Source: Lobosporangium transversale (lineage: Eukaryota; Mortierellomycota; Mortierellomycetes; Mortierellales; Mortierellaceae). From it: a stretch of 64,000 nucleotides of DNA. The translations under genes were made by a program, and so were the position numbers. Within the stretch, counting starts at the first letter, position 1. Each line of letters begins with the position of its first letter. The stretch spans positions 1 to 64,000 of the forward strand of contig NW_019029048.1 in NCBI RefSeq assembly GCF_002105155.1, in the 5' to 3' direction. The notes below the pieces were generated by a model that worked only from the letters and a program-made list of their open reading frames with translations, searched no databases and was not told the origin of the DNA. Shown piece by piece: positions 36,310 through 48,060 of the stretch.

Positions 36310-37831
36310 GGCCACAGGACATGCACAAAAAGTTCGACATGGACCCTGAAGCGCAAGCTGCAAGGAAGAGGCAGCGCCTGGCTCAGAGAGTGAACAGGGT
36401 ACCAGGTATGTCAAGTGAAACTATATTTGGTCTATAATGTGTTGCAGCGGTTGTTTAGGATGCGAGTTAAATGTAAGAGATTACAAGCAAAAATAATATA
36501 TTTGCTATTATGCCTTTAGCGCCAGTAAAGGCTCAAAAGCCAATGACAAGCCAGCCCGCCAATCATGAGATCGCAGGCTATATGCCAGGACGTTTGGAGT
36601 TTGAAACAGAGTATGAGAATGAGGCTGAGCAGATCGTTAAGGATATGATGTTTAGTGAAGAGGATACATCAGAGGAAGTTGGTATGCTTGTCCAAATGTT
36701 TGCTTTCTTAATCAGCTTCTTGCCGTCATCACCAACTAGTGTGAGTCGATTCACTCATACCGTACTTTCACTCACACATAACAGATTTGAAGTTGATGGT
36801 GCTCGAAATTTACAATGCTAAATTGAATAAGAGACTTGAAAGACGAAAGTTTGTCTTTGATAGGGGGTTCTTGGAGTACAAAAAGGTATCCATTAAGCTC
36901 GTTCTTCATTTTATTAGACTGAAACGATGCTCTTTCACCATATTGTGCTAATGAGGGTTTTATTAATTCATTCCAACATTCCAACTGAAAGAATCAAGCT
37001 GCAGAGAAAAAACGAACACCAAAGGAACGTGAGCTGCTTAATAGCATGAGGGTATTTGCACAACTCCAGACTTCTGAGGATTATGACAAATTTATCGATG
37101 GGCTACTGAAGGAAATGCATCTGCGAGAACGCATTGCAGAGCTGCAGGAATTTAGAGCCAATGGGATAACAACGCTTGCTGCTGGACAGGAATATCTTCG
37201 AGAAAAGGTTAACAGGGTGAGTGAAGATAGCTCATTCTCTTCTATCAAGTGTAAAATCATACTTGATTACTAGACTGAATGGATATCTAATATCTATATT
37301 TGTCTACTTTTTATTTTATTTTTTTTTACTTTTTTATTTTATAGCAAACAAGCCTTCGTCACCTTATAAGAGATTCCTCTCTTAACGATAGAAGAAATGC
37401 GCGATCGCTTCCACAACGCTCTAACATGGATGATGTGAGTATCTTTCTTAATATACTGTGTTTTATTTTTGTCTTAACTCAGCCATATTGACAAAATAAA
37501 CTCTTTATTGTCACAGTCGTCTTCACCACGTGGATCAACAGCTTTAGGAAAGGTTGTGCCTCCAGTTCGTAAGCCTGCCAATCCATTGAATATCCAAAAT
37601 GCGGAAGGAATTCATTTGTTGACTGTACCTGAGCAAGCACTGTGTTCAACATTGCGTATCTTCCCCAAATCATATATGATTATCAAGGAGCAGCTACTGA
37701 AAGAGCATGCACGTCTTGGAGGGCTCAAACGGCGACAAGCCCGCGAGCTCATCAAGATTGATGTGAACAAAACTGGCAAGATTTATGATTTTTTCGTGGA
37801 AGCTGGTTGGATTCAGAACTCTGATGCATAA
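35440..37831 (+). CDS. ADA2: SAGA/ADA complex adaptor Ada2
   Basis: Ada2 potentiates the Gcn5 histone acetyltransferase in SAGA-type coactivators. Exon 1 is 35440-35491; exon 2 (35735-35898) encodes a ZZ zinc finger, [20 protein letters not shown] then [12 protein letters not shown] and HDYRVM. Exon 3 (36002-36193) encodes the SANT/Myb domain, with [20 protein letters not shown] then [21 protein letters not shown] middle helical region has [20 protein letters not shown] and the charged [16 protein letters not shown]. The SWIRM domain is at the C-terminus ([20 protein letters not shown] then [20 protein letters not shown]). The gene ends at TAA 37829-37831. Domain order and signatures are those of fungal Ada2. 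Several introns carry long T runs. Confidence 0.95.
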
Positions 37832-37900
37832 CGGTTGTTTTTTTATTATTATTATTATTATTAGTATTGTTATTATTATTTTTATTTTTTTAGAATAGAA
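37832..37900. repeat. ATT trinucleotide repeat after Ada2
   Basis: An interrupted (ATT)n run and T run just 3' of the Ada2 stop codon, probably in its 3' UTR. Confidence 0.7.
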
Positions 37901-38041
37901 CATTGTACATTAAAAAAAGTTGTTGCGCTCAAATCCTTTTCTCTAAAATGGAAATGGCTAAAATTTCATGCGCCACCAATGAATGTTTAAGCACTTGAAT
38001 TGCTTCTATTGAATGCATTATTGCACAAACATTGATCTGAA

Positions 38042-40000
38042 ATGCACCACGCACAATTAAAGGAAAAGGATCAACTAGAGTCATCCCTCGAGTTGGTCCT
38101 ACCGGAAAATAGTGATGAAGTAAAGTTCATTGGACTATTGCTCATGGCAGAGATCCTTCAACATGAGCAAGATTTAAATACCGTGACCCGATATATGGAC
38201 AGTTTAGACTTTGCTTTTTTAAAGCGCATGATGCAAATCCGTAAGCACCCAGATCTGGATCTATGTGTTATTGCCCGAAGGATTTATCCAGGTCTCTAAT
38301 TTTATTTTATTTCTTTTCTTTTTGGCTAGAACCACACGAAGTGCCAAAGAATGCGGGCGTCAATGCTGCAGAAATCCGCGCTATTTCTGTAGACATCATG
38401 AGCTGCTTTGCTCTGCATTGGCAGCTACTGACGAGGAGCGAGTTTAAAGATCAATTGCCCACCATGCTCAGTCTGCTCTCATCGACTGATGAGACTAGGG
38501 CTAGTGAAAAAATCTTACAGATCATGATCAAAGTTTCATCATATCCACAAGTATCTATGATCTTGACCAACCCTAGATATCAAGGGATTATCGTTGATTA
38601 CATCCTTGATACATTTGACAGGAATGGTAATAGCTTGGCTTTTTTGGTTTAAAAGGATTGAGCATAAAGTATCTGTATTTATTTATTAATATAAAGTCAT
38701 CTTGAACTATCTGATGCTGATAGACAAAGCACATGAGACCGCCATATCAATATTCAAACGTACGTTTTTGATCATTGAAGAGGGCTTCCACACAAATCCA
38801 ACGACAGTACTCAGCATTACCAAGGCTTTTTTGCCCGTCATCATGACAAAGATCTCGAAACGATTTCAACGCGTGACAGAGACACACAAATCCGAAATAT
38901 TACGGCTAATGACTGAATCATTGATCTTTTTACCAGAGAAGTATTTGAATCAACATGTAAAAGCACATCAAGAAGAGACAACGACGTGGACTAGGAGCAT
39001 TAAATCAGGCCTGATTCAACTTTTGAGTACTCGACAAGGTATTTTTTTTTTTTTTTTTTTTTTTTTCAAATCGCACACAATTGTATAGATGTATCATGCG
39101 GTACCGTAAGCAATTTCTAATCCTAAATGACCTTCATCAGCGCCCTCTACTCGCGATAATACCTTCATACTAATCGGAATCCTTCTGAAGATGGGTCCTG
39201 AATGGCTTTATCCTGAACTCCCATCGTTATCAGCAATAAACCCTGCTACAAGCGCTTTCAACAAAAAGAAAACGCCTAGTACACTTGTCGCTTCCATGGA
39301 AACACTTTCACTCTCGGATGAGGAGATTGATAAAAAATTTGTGACATTAGTTGTACATCTGGCATGTGTCGAAGCGCGTGTGATTTTGGACGAACTTGCA
39401 GAAGATCTACCCAATGTAGATTGCAGTACCAAATCAAAGGGTGTCTTTAGCTCAGAAGAAGAAATCAAGCAGGCCAAAATTCGAAAGGAGCAAGTCCTAC
39501 CAGTGACATACGAAATCCTTGAAGTTTCCATCCACTATTTAGTCCGTATGGAAACTGAACCCGAACTCGGTGGCCTTAGAGGACGGCCATTGTTTGATGC
39601 GACTACATTACTCAAGTTTCAGGACACACTCGTTGGTGCTTATTCAGCTATATTGGATTACTTGAAAGACTTGCAGCAAAGTGTTAACTACGATCCCGCA
39701 TCGCTAGCGAAAAATTTGTTGTATCTGGCGTCAATGAGGGTCCTATCTTCGTTCTTGATTGAGGACGCCTCTCTGCAGACACAGGCCCTGCCACTGGTTG
39801 AACCGCTTGAAGCCGTAGTTCGCTATTGGTAAGTATGGGTCTGTAGGCATTTCCATAATAAGCTATCGGTAAATGAATCGGACTAAGGAATCTGGTACAA
39901 TCCTTTTATTAACTAACGCAATAGCCGCAGCAAAGCTTCTTTCAAGTCAATAACCCCAACTTTGGAAATTATCCTTGACCGATTTCACGAAATCATTTAG
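38042..40000 (+). CDS. Neurochondrin-family protein
   Basis: Six exons or so form an all-helical armadillo-like protein of roughly 570 residues. The start ATG is 38042; the first intron is only about 40 nt (donor GTCTCT near 38292), joined in phase to EPHEVPKNAGVNAAEIRAIS. Family-like blocks are EVKFIGLLLMAEILQ near the N-terminus, AEIRAISVDIMSCFALHWQL, and NTFILIGILLKMGPEWLYP in the centre. The last exon ends LEIILDRFHEII with TAG at 39998-40000. Neurochondrin in animals is a cytoplasmic scaffold linked to SMN and signalling; its role in fungi is not established. The family call rests on the helical-block pattern, so it is fairly, not fully, certain. Its stop lies 80 nt from that of the convergent neighbour. 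Confidence 0.65.
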
Positions 40001-40081
40001 TAATAAATGCCTGGTTAATACAATTTATCATTGATTCGAGTAAGAAGTTTATTATTATTATTGTTATTATTTTCATGGGGT

Positions 40082-42802
40082 TTATTGAGCCTGACGCGTC
40101 CTTTTGTTAGAGGATTGTGGCCTCAGCGCAGACAGTCGCTCATGAAGATTACTGTCATCTTTGATCAATCCCTGAATCTCTTCAACAGCATTGTTTCCTA
40201 TCGCTGTATTCAACAATATTTTCTGAATATCATCTTGAATGGCAGTATAACAACTGTCTTGATATTTCACAACCGACTGGATGGCACTTGTGATCTCCTT
40301 TTCGAAGCTTGAATTCAGCTTCATAACCATTTTATCATCATTTTGCGTTTGGCTCATATATTCGTCTGGCAACTTTTTCGTAAAGCTCTTCAACATAACT
40401 AGAGCATTAGCTTTGGTCTGCTCCATGCGGTTATTAGCATCTCTGGCCTTAATGATAGCCTGCTGTCGCACAGCGTTTTCTATATGACAATGCGCCTGCC
40501 GCAATATAAGCTGCTCAGCAGCTAAAGAAGAGGCTGTCGCTGTTTCATACCAGAAACTGGGGATCATTTCAAGTACTCCTGCTTTCGACGCAGGCTGTTG
40601 TAGAGTTCTTTGATGAGTAACTTCGTATAACCGTTGGCTCTGTTCTGTAAGGGCCTGCAAGCCTTCCGCATCCCCTTTCAAGGTATATGCTTGGCTCTGG
40701 AGCAACTCAGACAGTTCTACAAATTCTTGAAAAATCGATTGGATGTCCTCAGAAATAGTATACGCCTTTTCAGGAACGCTCTCATGCTTAATTCTAATCA
40801 TCTCCATTAATTTTCTTATAATTTTCTGCGCCTTGACCTATAAAAACATAGTGTTGTACAAATACAAAGAATAAAGGTTATTATAAACTATCCAAAGCAC
40901 AAAAACGCATGTTGAAACATCTATGATGCAGCAATCGGAAAAACCACATACCATTCGCTGATCAACTGCTCTAGCTGCTTTGTTCATGGACTCTAACTTT
41001 GCACGCTGTTCAACCTTGGGGACCACACGATCTACTAAGTTTTCCTGCTCAGCTTGAATGAATTCTAGGGCGGTCCCTAAACCCTTCAAATGCGCTCTAG
41101 CTTCCTCAAGCTCCTGAATAAATGGAGCTAACGTCTTGTCATGATCAGGTCTTTGAGCCTGGAATCGCATCCTGGAATAAAGCTGATCTATCTCTTGCTT
41201 AAATGCTGAGATCTTGTTGAGGGCTAATTCAATTTGAACTACTCTTTCAAGATGATGATCACGAAAGATCTAAGATTCGCCAGAATATTGCATCAAGTCA
41301 ATGATACAAAGTGTGGTATCGACAGAGCCAAGGCTGAAATAATAAATCACAAAAGTCCATGGCGACATGTAAATGCAACTCATACCAGTAGTAAATCCGA
41401 CGCTTCAGAGCTGTCGTCTCTGTTCTGTGCTCTTGTAATCAAATCCTGTTGAGAAGCATCGGATGACATTAAAATATTCTCTTTCATACTCTTGACGATG
41501 TTTAGAAAGGAGTTGGTGCTATCATTGGTTTGCTGAATTTGCTTATATAGCTCCTCTACTCCCCATCCTCCTGGCAAAGTAATCTGTTTGATCGTTATAT
41601 CACTGATAGAAGAAGTTACTAATATTGACAAGAGTAAGCTGAATTATTGAATGTCAAGAGGATAGGCAATAAAATAAACTTACTCAACAGTAGCTAATTT
41701 GACAATCTGAGAAATCCCTTCAAGCATGATCTTAAATATAACCTAAAGTTCCAATTAAACTTGCTTATTGTTTAGAGGCGAACGTACTCAAAAGGCGTCT
41801 ATCCGTCGAGCTTAAGGACTTGTAGCTTACCTCTACCTTATGGGGATGTGATGTATGGCTTTTAAGAAGCGATGTATTCCTTGCTACCTTGGGGACAAGC
41901 TCGTGAAAGAGGGTATCAAACTCTTCTAGCACTCTAACTTTTTGTGAGCTTTGTTGATAATGAATCTCCTTCACTGATTGAGTTTGCCTTTGCCGCTTGA
42001 TCTGTTTTTTCAGGTTTTTAATCTCTTGCTCTATGTATTAGTATGAATAGCAGCATCTTAGAACAGCCATACCATAAATCATCAACCTAAAGCGAAATTA
42101 AATAATGTAATAAAAGAATATATACGTTTATGAGCAATAGCATGGACGAGTTCGCGGACTTGCAGCGCCCTTAGCTGTCGCTCTGTGAGATTTGCTACTA
42201 TTTGATCTGTTGCCTGTTTCATTGACTGGACTTGGCATGGCTGTTTTGCCTGTACAATTCTTGTGAACAGTAGCACAAACGATTAGGAAACAATTTTTTT
42301 TTTTTTCTGGACAGGTATATTACACCTTGGACTGTGAGCTAGATAACTTACGAGCGAGGCTTGATGTTTTCAACGAGATATTCAAACATTGGCGCACAAG
42401 GACTTTCACATAAACTGTTTAAAAGAATAACGATAGCTCATAAGACTCACACAAGAATGGACTTCCTCTGATGTAGTAGGCAATATAATATTCATAGACG
42501 AACCTTTCAAGAGCCTGAGAGCAAAATCCCTGCTCCTGCTGCTGTTGCAGGCTTAGGAGTAGAGATCTACCATGGCCTCGTATTTTCGCGTTATCCCTTT
42601 CAGGTCTATAATCAAGATCATGAATACTCCACCAATAGACTTGTTGAGCTAAGCTTTCAATGGTTTTTTGTTTTGAACCTTGACCTTGTTCCTCCGCTAT
42701 AGACTTTGGTGTAAACCTCAGCGCTGCATCGATTTCTTGACGACTGGCATGGGTAGCAAGAGTGTGGCGTTTCTGTTTCTGAGAATGGCGATGCGGCTGC
42801 AT
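40082..42802 (-). CDS. Coiled-coil protein, HAUS5-like augmin subunit
   Basis: Several exons encode a largely coiled-coil protein of roughly 750-800 residues. The ATG is at 42802. If the first exon is spliced at a donor near 42507 (GTTCGT) to an acceptor near 42405, the N-terminus reads ALESLCESPCAPMFEYLVEN then IKPRS; this resembles the conserved HAUS5 N-terminal block (a hydrophobic L-C-x-x-x-x-A-x-x-x-x-Y segment and basic residues). Later exons give MKQATDQIVANLTERQLRAL, then LLKSHTSHPHKVE, LPGGWGVEELYKQIQQTNDS, and a long C-terminal helix ending SSNKRTRQAQ. Augmin nucleates microtubules from existing ones in the spindle, and yeasts lack it. The similarity is moderate and limited to the N-terminus; another coiled-coil spindle or kinetochore protein is possible. 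Confidence 0.45.
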
Positions 42803-42963
42803 TGTATTGAAGAAAGGAGCAAAAAAAAGACGTGTTTGTTTTGCCCAAATATGGACACATGGATTGATGGGACTGGCCAAAATAAAATGAAATAAATCTA
42901 TGCATGTCTGTCTGTTGGTTTTATTGCTTCTCTGTTTTCTTAAGCCATTCCCATCATTACATC
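42803..42963. promoter_or_regulatory. Compact divergent promoter, HAUS5-like / DNAJC11
   Basis: Only 161 nt separate the two start codons, so any promoter is shared or overlaps. No TATA box is seen. Confidence 0.5.
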
Positions 42964-45661
42964 ATGAATGACCCATATGAAGACAGGTCCATGCCCGCGG
43001 ACTCGTCAGCTAGCGGCTACGATGAGGACGATCTTGCTGACATTGAGAACATGAAGCCCCCAGAGCTGGACTATTATGCTGTGTTGAATCTGTCCAAAAC
43101 TGTATGTCGGTCCCATATGTCCATATATTCATATATATGGCATATCCATGTACTACTATTTGTTGAAATATGTACCCTATGTCAATAGTTGATGCTTCTG
43201 ACTCATTGATTTATGATGTAAAATCTCTAAAACATACGAGATAGGCTTCAGAAGAGGACATCAAAGATTCGTACAAACGCTTGAGTAGGATCTTTCACCC
43301 TGACAAACACAGTGATCCAGCATTGAAGCAGGCAGCAGAGACAAAATTTCACGTTATCAACAAGGCCTTCGAAGGTACGATCGACAAAGTCTCATATTTA
43401 AAGCAGTGAAATAGGACAGAGTACTGAGTGGACCAGAGCTACATCTATAATGAAAATTGTCGATCAGAAAATAATGGTTCATCAATTACACGTGATTATA
43501 GTCCTGAGTAATCCTCAGCTTCGTACGGCGTATGATGAATACGGCGAAGAGGGTATTAACACGAAATGGGAGATTGGACACAGGGTTAAAACTCCTCAGG
43601 AGGTAGGCTGCCCTTCTATCGACGCTTTTTTCATCTAGCTAAAGAAAAAAAATATATACTTCAGGATCGTAGCTCATTAACATATATATTTCTGATATTT
43701 TCCATAAATGGAACTCGGTTTCGCCATTAGTTGCGTGAGGAATATGCTCGATTGGCTAGAGAGAAGAGGGAGATGGAGCTTGAGAGCTTAGTCCGATCCA
43801 GGAACGAAATTACAGTCAATATCAATGCGTCTAGAGTGTTTAAGGAAGAAGAGATTTTGACGCCTTTTGGAGGCACAGCATATGCGAAGAAGAATAGTGG
43901 TGGCTACTTAAGTGCGCTCAAAAGGACAGAGATCATGCAGCTATACATGAAGAACTCGTTTGAGGTGAGTCGGAGCTGGCTTTTGGACTACATATAACAA
44001 TAATTTAAGGAATGTAGAAAATAACAGTTGTTGATCGGATTGACTTTTGATGCCTATTCTATTAGACTCAATTTGGTCCCCGGACTCAATTTATTGTAGG
44101 GGGACAGATGTCGTCTAGAAATGGCATGGGAGGTGGGAATATTATAGGGACAATTCGCCACACATTTAATGAGAAGCTGAATGTCGAGGTTTGGGATATA
44201 TCCGAGCATTTTTATTTTCAATACCATGATGAACGCTCTCTATTTCTTAGCCATCTAATGCTGAGGCTTCCACATATCTCCCATTTCTTTCATACCTCAG
44301 TTAGGATCATCTCTTCTCAACCCCAGGATTGGCGTACTCAAAGGCACGTACTCAATTGATCCTTTAACGTTCATAACAGGATCAGCACAGGTGCGAAACT
44401 TCCAAGGCCCAGCACCTCTTGTCTTGACGTTTGGTCGGAGGATCACAAAAGGAGCTACAGGGTATATGACATACCGCACAGGAGAATGGGCGATTGGCAG
44501 CTGGGGACCTGTTTTTGAGAGACGCCGAGAATTTTCATCCTTGGCGCTCGGTGTCAGCTCACAGGACGAGAACAGGGCCTATCAGATTGAGGTTCAAACA
44601 GGGCTCATGCAGTCGCATATATCTGTGGATCATACATGGACTCTAGACCGCTCCACTAAAGTGCGTGTGGGCGGAAATGTATCTACGACTGCTGGAATTC
44701 ATGCTAGTATCGGAGGTGACCGCAAAGTCACTCAGCATGTTAAAGTTGGACTTGCGCTTGAAGTTAGCCTCTCTGGAATTGTCATTTTTAATATTAAGTA
44801 CATCTTTTTTTGTATAAAATTTTTACTTTCTCTTTCAGAAACGATGTATGTGCATTCTGACTTAATAATATTTCTTTTGTTCCTATCTTACAGAGTCAAG
44901 CGCTTGGGTCAAAGTCTAACTGTACCTATCATTCTCGCGGGGGAGTTCAACCCAAAAATTGCTTTCTGGGCAGCTGTTCTTCCCATTTGCGCCATCACCG
45001 CATTAGACACAGGTTATGTCAAGCCCAAGAGGAAAAAGGAGCGCGCACAAAAGATTGCGGAGCTCCGCCACATCCACGCAGACTTTATCGCGAAACAAAA
45101 GAAGGAGGCTGAAGAAGCAATTGAGCTCTTGAGAGAGTCAACCGCCCGCAAAATGCTCCAAGAACAAGAAAAGGATGGGCTTGTGATTGTGCAGGCTCAT
45201 TATGGAAACCTTGACGCAGCGCCAGAGCTCGGTTTGGTTGTGGATGTGACGATCCCTGTGCAGGCACTTGTGAACAACTCACAGCTAATCATGCCCGCTG
45301 GTCATTCCAAGGTAATAGACACGTTTCATTTTTCCACCTTGGACAATGCTTTAGACGTCAAAAAGGATATGCTAATAGCAATGTCGTCTTCTTTTTCAAT
45401 ATAGTCACATATTTTAGGGTTTTATGATCCATGCTTAGGCGAGAAGAAGCAATTGAAGATAAGATACGAGTTTCAAAGGAGGATGCATGAAGTTGTCGTA
45501 ACAGACCTGGCGTCTGTCGCCGCTCCTGTTCGATGTAAGTGTGTCTTGCTCCCCCTTCCTTTTTCTTTCTTTGTTCCAGTAGAACTAAAAGTGCCCGGTC
45601 TTTTTGAGTTTCGCGTCTAACTCTGCGTTTCTGCCTCTTTTTAGCTCATCTTTTGGCATAA
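42964..45661 (+). CDS. DNAJC11: DNAJC11-type mitochondrial J protein
   Basis: Nine or so exons. The J domain lies at about residues 35-105: LDYYAVLNLSKT then EEDIKDSYKRLSRIFHPDKH (HPD motif present) and VINKAFEVLSNPQLRTAYDE. The middle part has the DUF3395-related body, with TIRHTFNEKLNVE joined (via an acceptor near 44301) to LGSSLLNPRIGVLKGTYSID, a feature of DNAJC11 proteins. The following segment (YQIEVQTGLMQSHISVDHTW) looks like a beta-rich domain. A charged helix KKERAQKIAELRHIHADF and the C-terminal block SHILGFYDPCLGEKKQLKIR end in HLLA at 45661. DNAJC11 associates with MICOS/SAM in mitochondria of animals and helps cristae form; a similar role is inferred. No cleavable presequence is seen, consistent with outer-membrane association. 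Confidence 0.85.
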
Positions 45662-46032
45662 TAGAGTAATGAATTTAATAATTAAGTGCTTGCGACAATT
45701 CCATAGAAGGTGGATGGGCATGCGCTGGACTTGTACGACTTAAAAAAGTCGCCTGCACATTAATAGATAGTCTCGAAGAAAATAAAAAAGATAGCAATCG
45801 CTAACTTATAGAAGTAAAACATCCTCTTTATTCATTAATATGTTGAATTAACCGGTATAAATATCCCTTAGATGTTGAATGAGTGTGAAGATGCCGGATT
45901 TCTGCCACAGATCTACAAGTCATTAACCTCATGGCCGAAACCATCGGTATGACGTCCTGGCTGCCAACCTTGCAACGCGCGCCACTGAGATGTAAATGAA
46001 TTATTATTATTATTATTATTATTTTTTCCCCT
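45662..46032. other. Intergenic, AT-rich; no gene seen
   Basis: About 370 nt between the DNAJC11 stop and Dad1 stop (the two genes converge). It ends in an (ATT)n repeat at 46002-46024. Confidence 0.6.
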
Positions 46033-46323
46033 TCACTTAGACTCTAATGAGTAGCCTTGTTCCCGACTCTGCGTCTGCTCTTCCTCCACCTCCTGGTCCT
46101 CTTCTTTTTCAAATCGAAATGCTGAATCATGAAAGTTTTTCCAGAGCTCCGATAGTTGTCCAAACTCTTGTCCAATAGTAACAATAGTATCGAGGTTGCG
46201 CTGAAGAATCGTGATATTAGTGATCATCTGACCCAACTCCAGATTGATATCGGTGATGAGCCTCGTCCGCTCTTCTTCAAAGGCCAGGTCTTCTTCAATT
46301 GTTTGTCCATTGGATTCCTGCAT
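46033..46323 (-). CDS. dad1: DASH/Dam1 complex subunit Dad1
   Basis: One exon gives 96 residues from ATG 46323, close to the usual length of fungal Dad1. The diagnostic core is present: FEEERTRLITDINLELGQMI, then ILQRNLDTIVTIGQEFGQLS and LWKNFHDSA. The C-terminus is acidic. Dad1 is part of the ring-like DASH complex that couples kinetochores to microtubule ends; the complex is restricted largely to fungi. A further in-frame start at 46410 would add 29 residues without family similarity, so I prefer 46323. Confidence 0.85.
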   Translation of the reverse strand: MQESNGQTIEEDLAFEEERTRLITDINLELGQMITNITILQRNLDTIVTIGQEFGQLSELWKNFHDSAFRFEKEEDQEVEEEQTQSREQGYSLESK

Positions 46324-46511
46324 GATGGCCAACAATTGGAGAATCGGAGGTGATGTAATTGAGACCACACAATTTGAAGAAAAAAGCCACGTTTTTTCAT
46401 TAACCTCCAATAATATCTACCATGTTGTTTTAAAATACAGTTCTAAATGTATGCAAGCATTTACACATTGTTGTTTGCTGCTAATGCTTTTTTATTAAAT
46501 TTGTAAATCTT

Positions 46512-46808
46512 TTAGACTTTGCGTTCGAGATCGCCTTTGACTTCGTTGGCATGACCGCGAGCCTCCATCGATGTGTTGCCTGTCAGTGATCCGACAGTCT
46601 GTTGGACCTTGCCTTGGGCTGTGTGGCCTGCTCCCTCAGCATGTGTCTTGGCATCGGCTGCAGCTTGACGAGCCTCAGCTCCGGCTCTCTGCTCGGCTCC
46701 TGAGGCTGCGAGGCTATTGTTTCCGATAGTCTCTCCGACAGTCTGCTTGGCGCCTCCGATGTACGAGTTGGCAGTGTTAGAGATACGATCAGAGATGTTG
46801 TTAGACAT
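46512..46808 (-). CDS. CsbD-like stress-response protein
   Basis: A single exon of 98 residues, Ala/Gly/Gln-rich and hydrophilic, with two related repeats: GAKQTVGETIGNNSLAASGA and GKVQQTVGSLTGNTSMEARG. This repeat is the CsbD-like pattern found in bacterial general-stress proteins and in small fungal proteins induced by stress or during spore formation. The function is unknown; a cytosolic, disordered protein is likely. A TATA-like TATAAAAAG lies on the minus strand about 110 nt upstream. Confidence 0.8.
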   Translation of the reverse strand: MSNNISDRISNTANSYIGGAKQTVGETIGNNSLAASGAEQRAGAEARQAAADAKTHAEGAGHTAQGKVQQTVGSLTGNTSMEARGHANEVKGDLERKV

Positions 46809-46917
46809 GATGAAAAGTCGTGGGTAGTTGGTTTAAGAGTTTCTTTTGCTTTTGGTTGTTGTAGTTGCTTTTGTGGAGTGGGTTGAAGTTGAAGTTTTGC
46901 ATCAGCGAGGACCATCC

Positions 46918-46927
46918 TCTTTTTATA
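46918..46927 (-). promoter_or_regulatory. TATA-like box of the CsbD-like gene
   Basis: On the minus strand the sequence TATAAAAAG begins at 46927, about 110 nt before the start codon at 46808. TATA boxes are common at stress-induced fungal genes, which fits the product. Position and consensus are good; function is inferred. Confidence 0.45.
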
Positions 46928-46956
46928 CCTTTTTTCCTCGACGGACCTGTTCATCA

Positions 46957-47038
46957 ATATCGATGATGATGACAATGACGATGACAATGACAATGATGAT
47001 GATGACGATGATGATAATGGTGATGATAACGGTGGTGG
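46957..47038. repeat. GATGAC/GATGAT-type microsatellite
   Basis: A run of GAT, GAC and AAT triplets about 80 bases long upstream of the CsbD-like gene, outside any convincing coding region. Confidence 0.8.
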
Positions 47039-47438
47039 GAAAGCACATGAAAGGCGATAGACAGCATGATTTTGGAAACAATGCCAATCATTATGAGATC
47101 ATTGTAAGCACAAATTGGGAACCTATAATTTCGATCAATCCAAAAAGGAAACCAGCACATTTCCCCTTTTCACTTTTGCTATGTGAGGAGACTCTGACAG
47201 GAACAAACTCAAGATATTCGAGCGACATGATCTTATTGGTCAGCAATAACAAAATGACATCATATCTAAAACGAAACCTAGCGCTTTTGAAGTAGCAGAA
47301 CAAGCAGAAAACTATCGCACCAGCAACCACAACCACGTTTCGAGGGTCAGCCAGGGAAGCTTGATTTTCGAGCATGCGAAAATTAAGTAGAGGTATATCG
47401 ATGGTGCGGTACCAGTTAAGCTGCTGGGTAGCCTTGTG
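47039..47438. other. Intergenic; no gene seen
   Basis: About 400 nt with no convincing coding region. A minus-strand frame of 94 codons (47375-47091) has one hydrophobic stretch but no matching family. Confidence 0.5.
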
Positions 47439-48060
47439 TCATTGCGCATGGCTATCAAGAGACGGTGGGTGTTTGTTAGAGATGTGCCGAATGAGGTACA
47501 TTGTAGCGAAAGAAAACGCTGGACTTACGATTTTCCTGAACTCAGGTGCTGCTGTCTTTCCTGCATCTCGATATCTGTTGTTTAATATAGCATTGGCGGG
47601 CCACTCCATCGTAAGCAGAGGTGGCCTGCTTCGGTTGTACGAATATCCTAAATAGGGTTGCAAGGTTATCTCTCATATATTCTTCTGGATGACTCCGGTG
47701 CTTCTGCAATATTCTTCAACAATAGTCCTCACATCACGTCCAACAATCTCTCTCATCAACTTTAAATTGGTAACGATTCCCGAGCCGCAAATACTAGGTT
47801 CATAATCATTGCCGGAGATCACTGCCAGTGTGGTCAGATGGTTGTCACTGGGCAGCTTGAGTATCGTACAGATATTGTCCTGAACATATTCCATAACCTT
47901 ACGATATCTTACCTGTCTCCCGGTTTTTTCGATGTTGGCATAGACGAGAGCGTCACTGTTGATGGTGAGGACTGACTACGTCATCGGGACTGCAGTCGCG
48001 AGCAACCTGAACGATCATTTCTACTTATTCAAGCGTCACAGTCCATCCTTGTTGTCATAG
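47439..48060 (-). pseudogene. Broken XPG/FEN-1-like nuclease
   Basis: The minus strand holds, in order, GWTVTLE, then an in-frame TAA, then VEMIVQVARDCSPDDVV; after that the coherent frame shifts and continues as LTINSDALVYANIEKTGRQ, then ISGNDYEPSICGSGIVTNLK, and, after another gap, RPPLLTMEWPANAILNNRY and DAGKTAAPEFRKI. These blocks match the I-domain and helix-turn-helix of XPG/FEN-1-type nucleases, in the atypical version found in many copies in some early fungi. Because a stop and a frame change interrupt the conserved core, it is a pseudogene. It may be part of an old accessory or mobile region around 47-49 kb. Confidence 0.6.
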
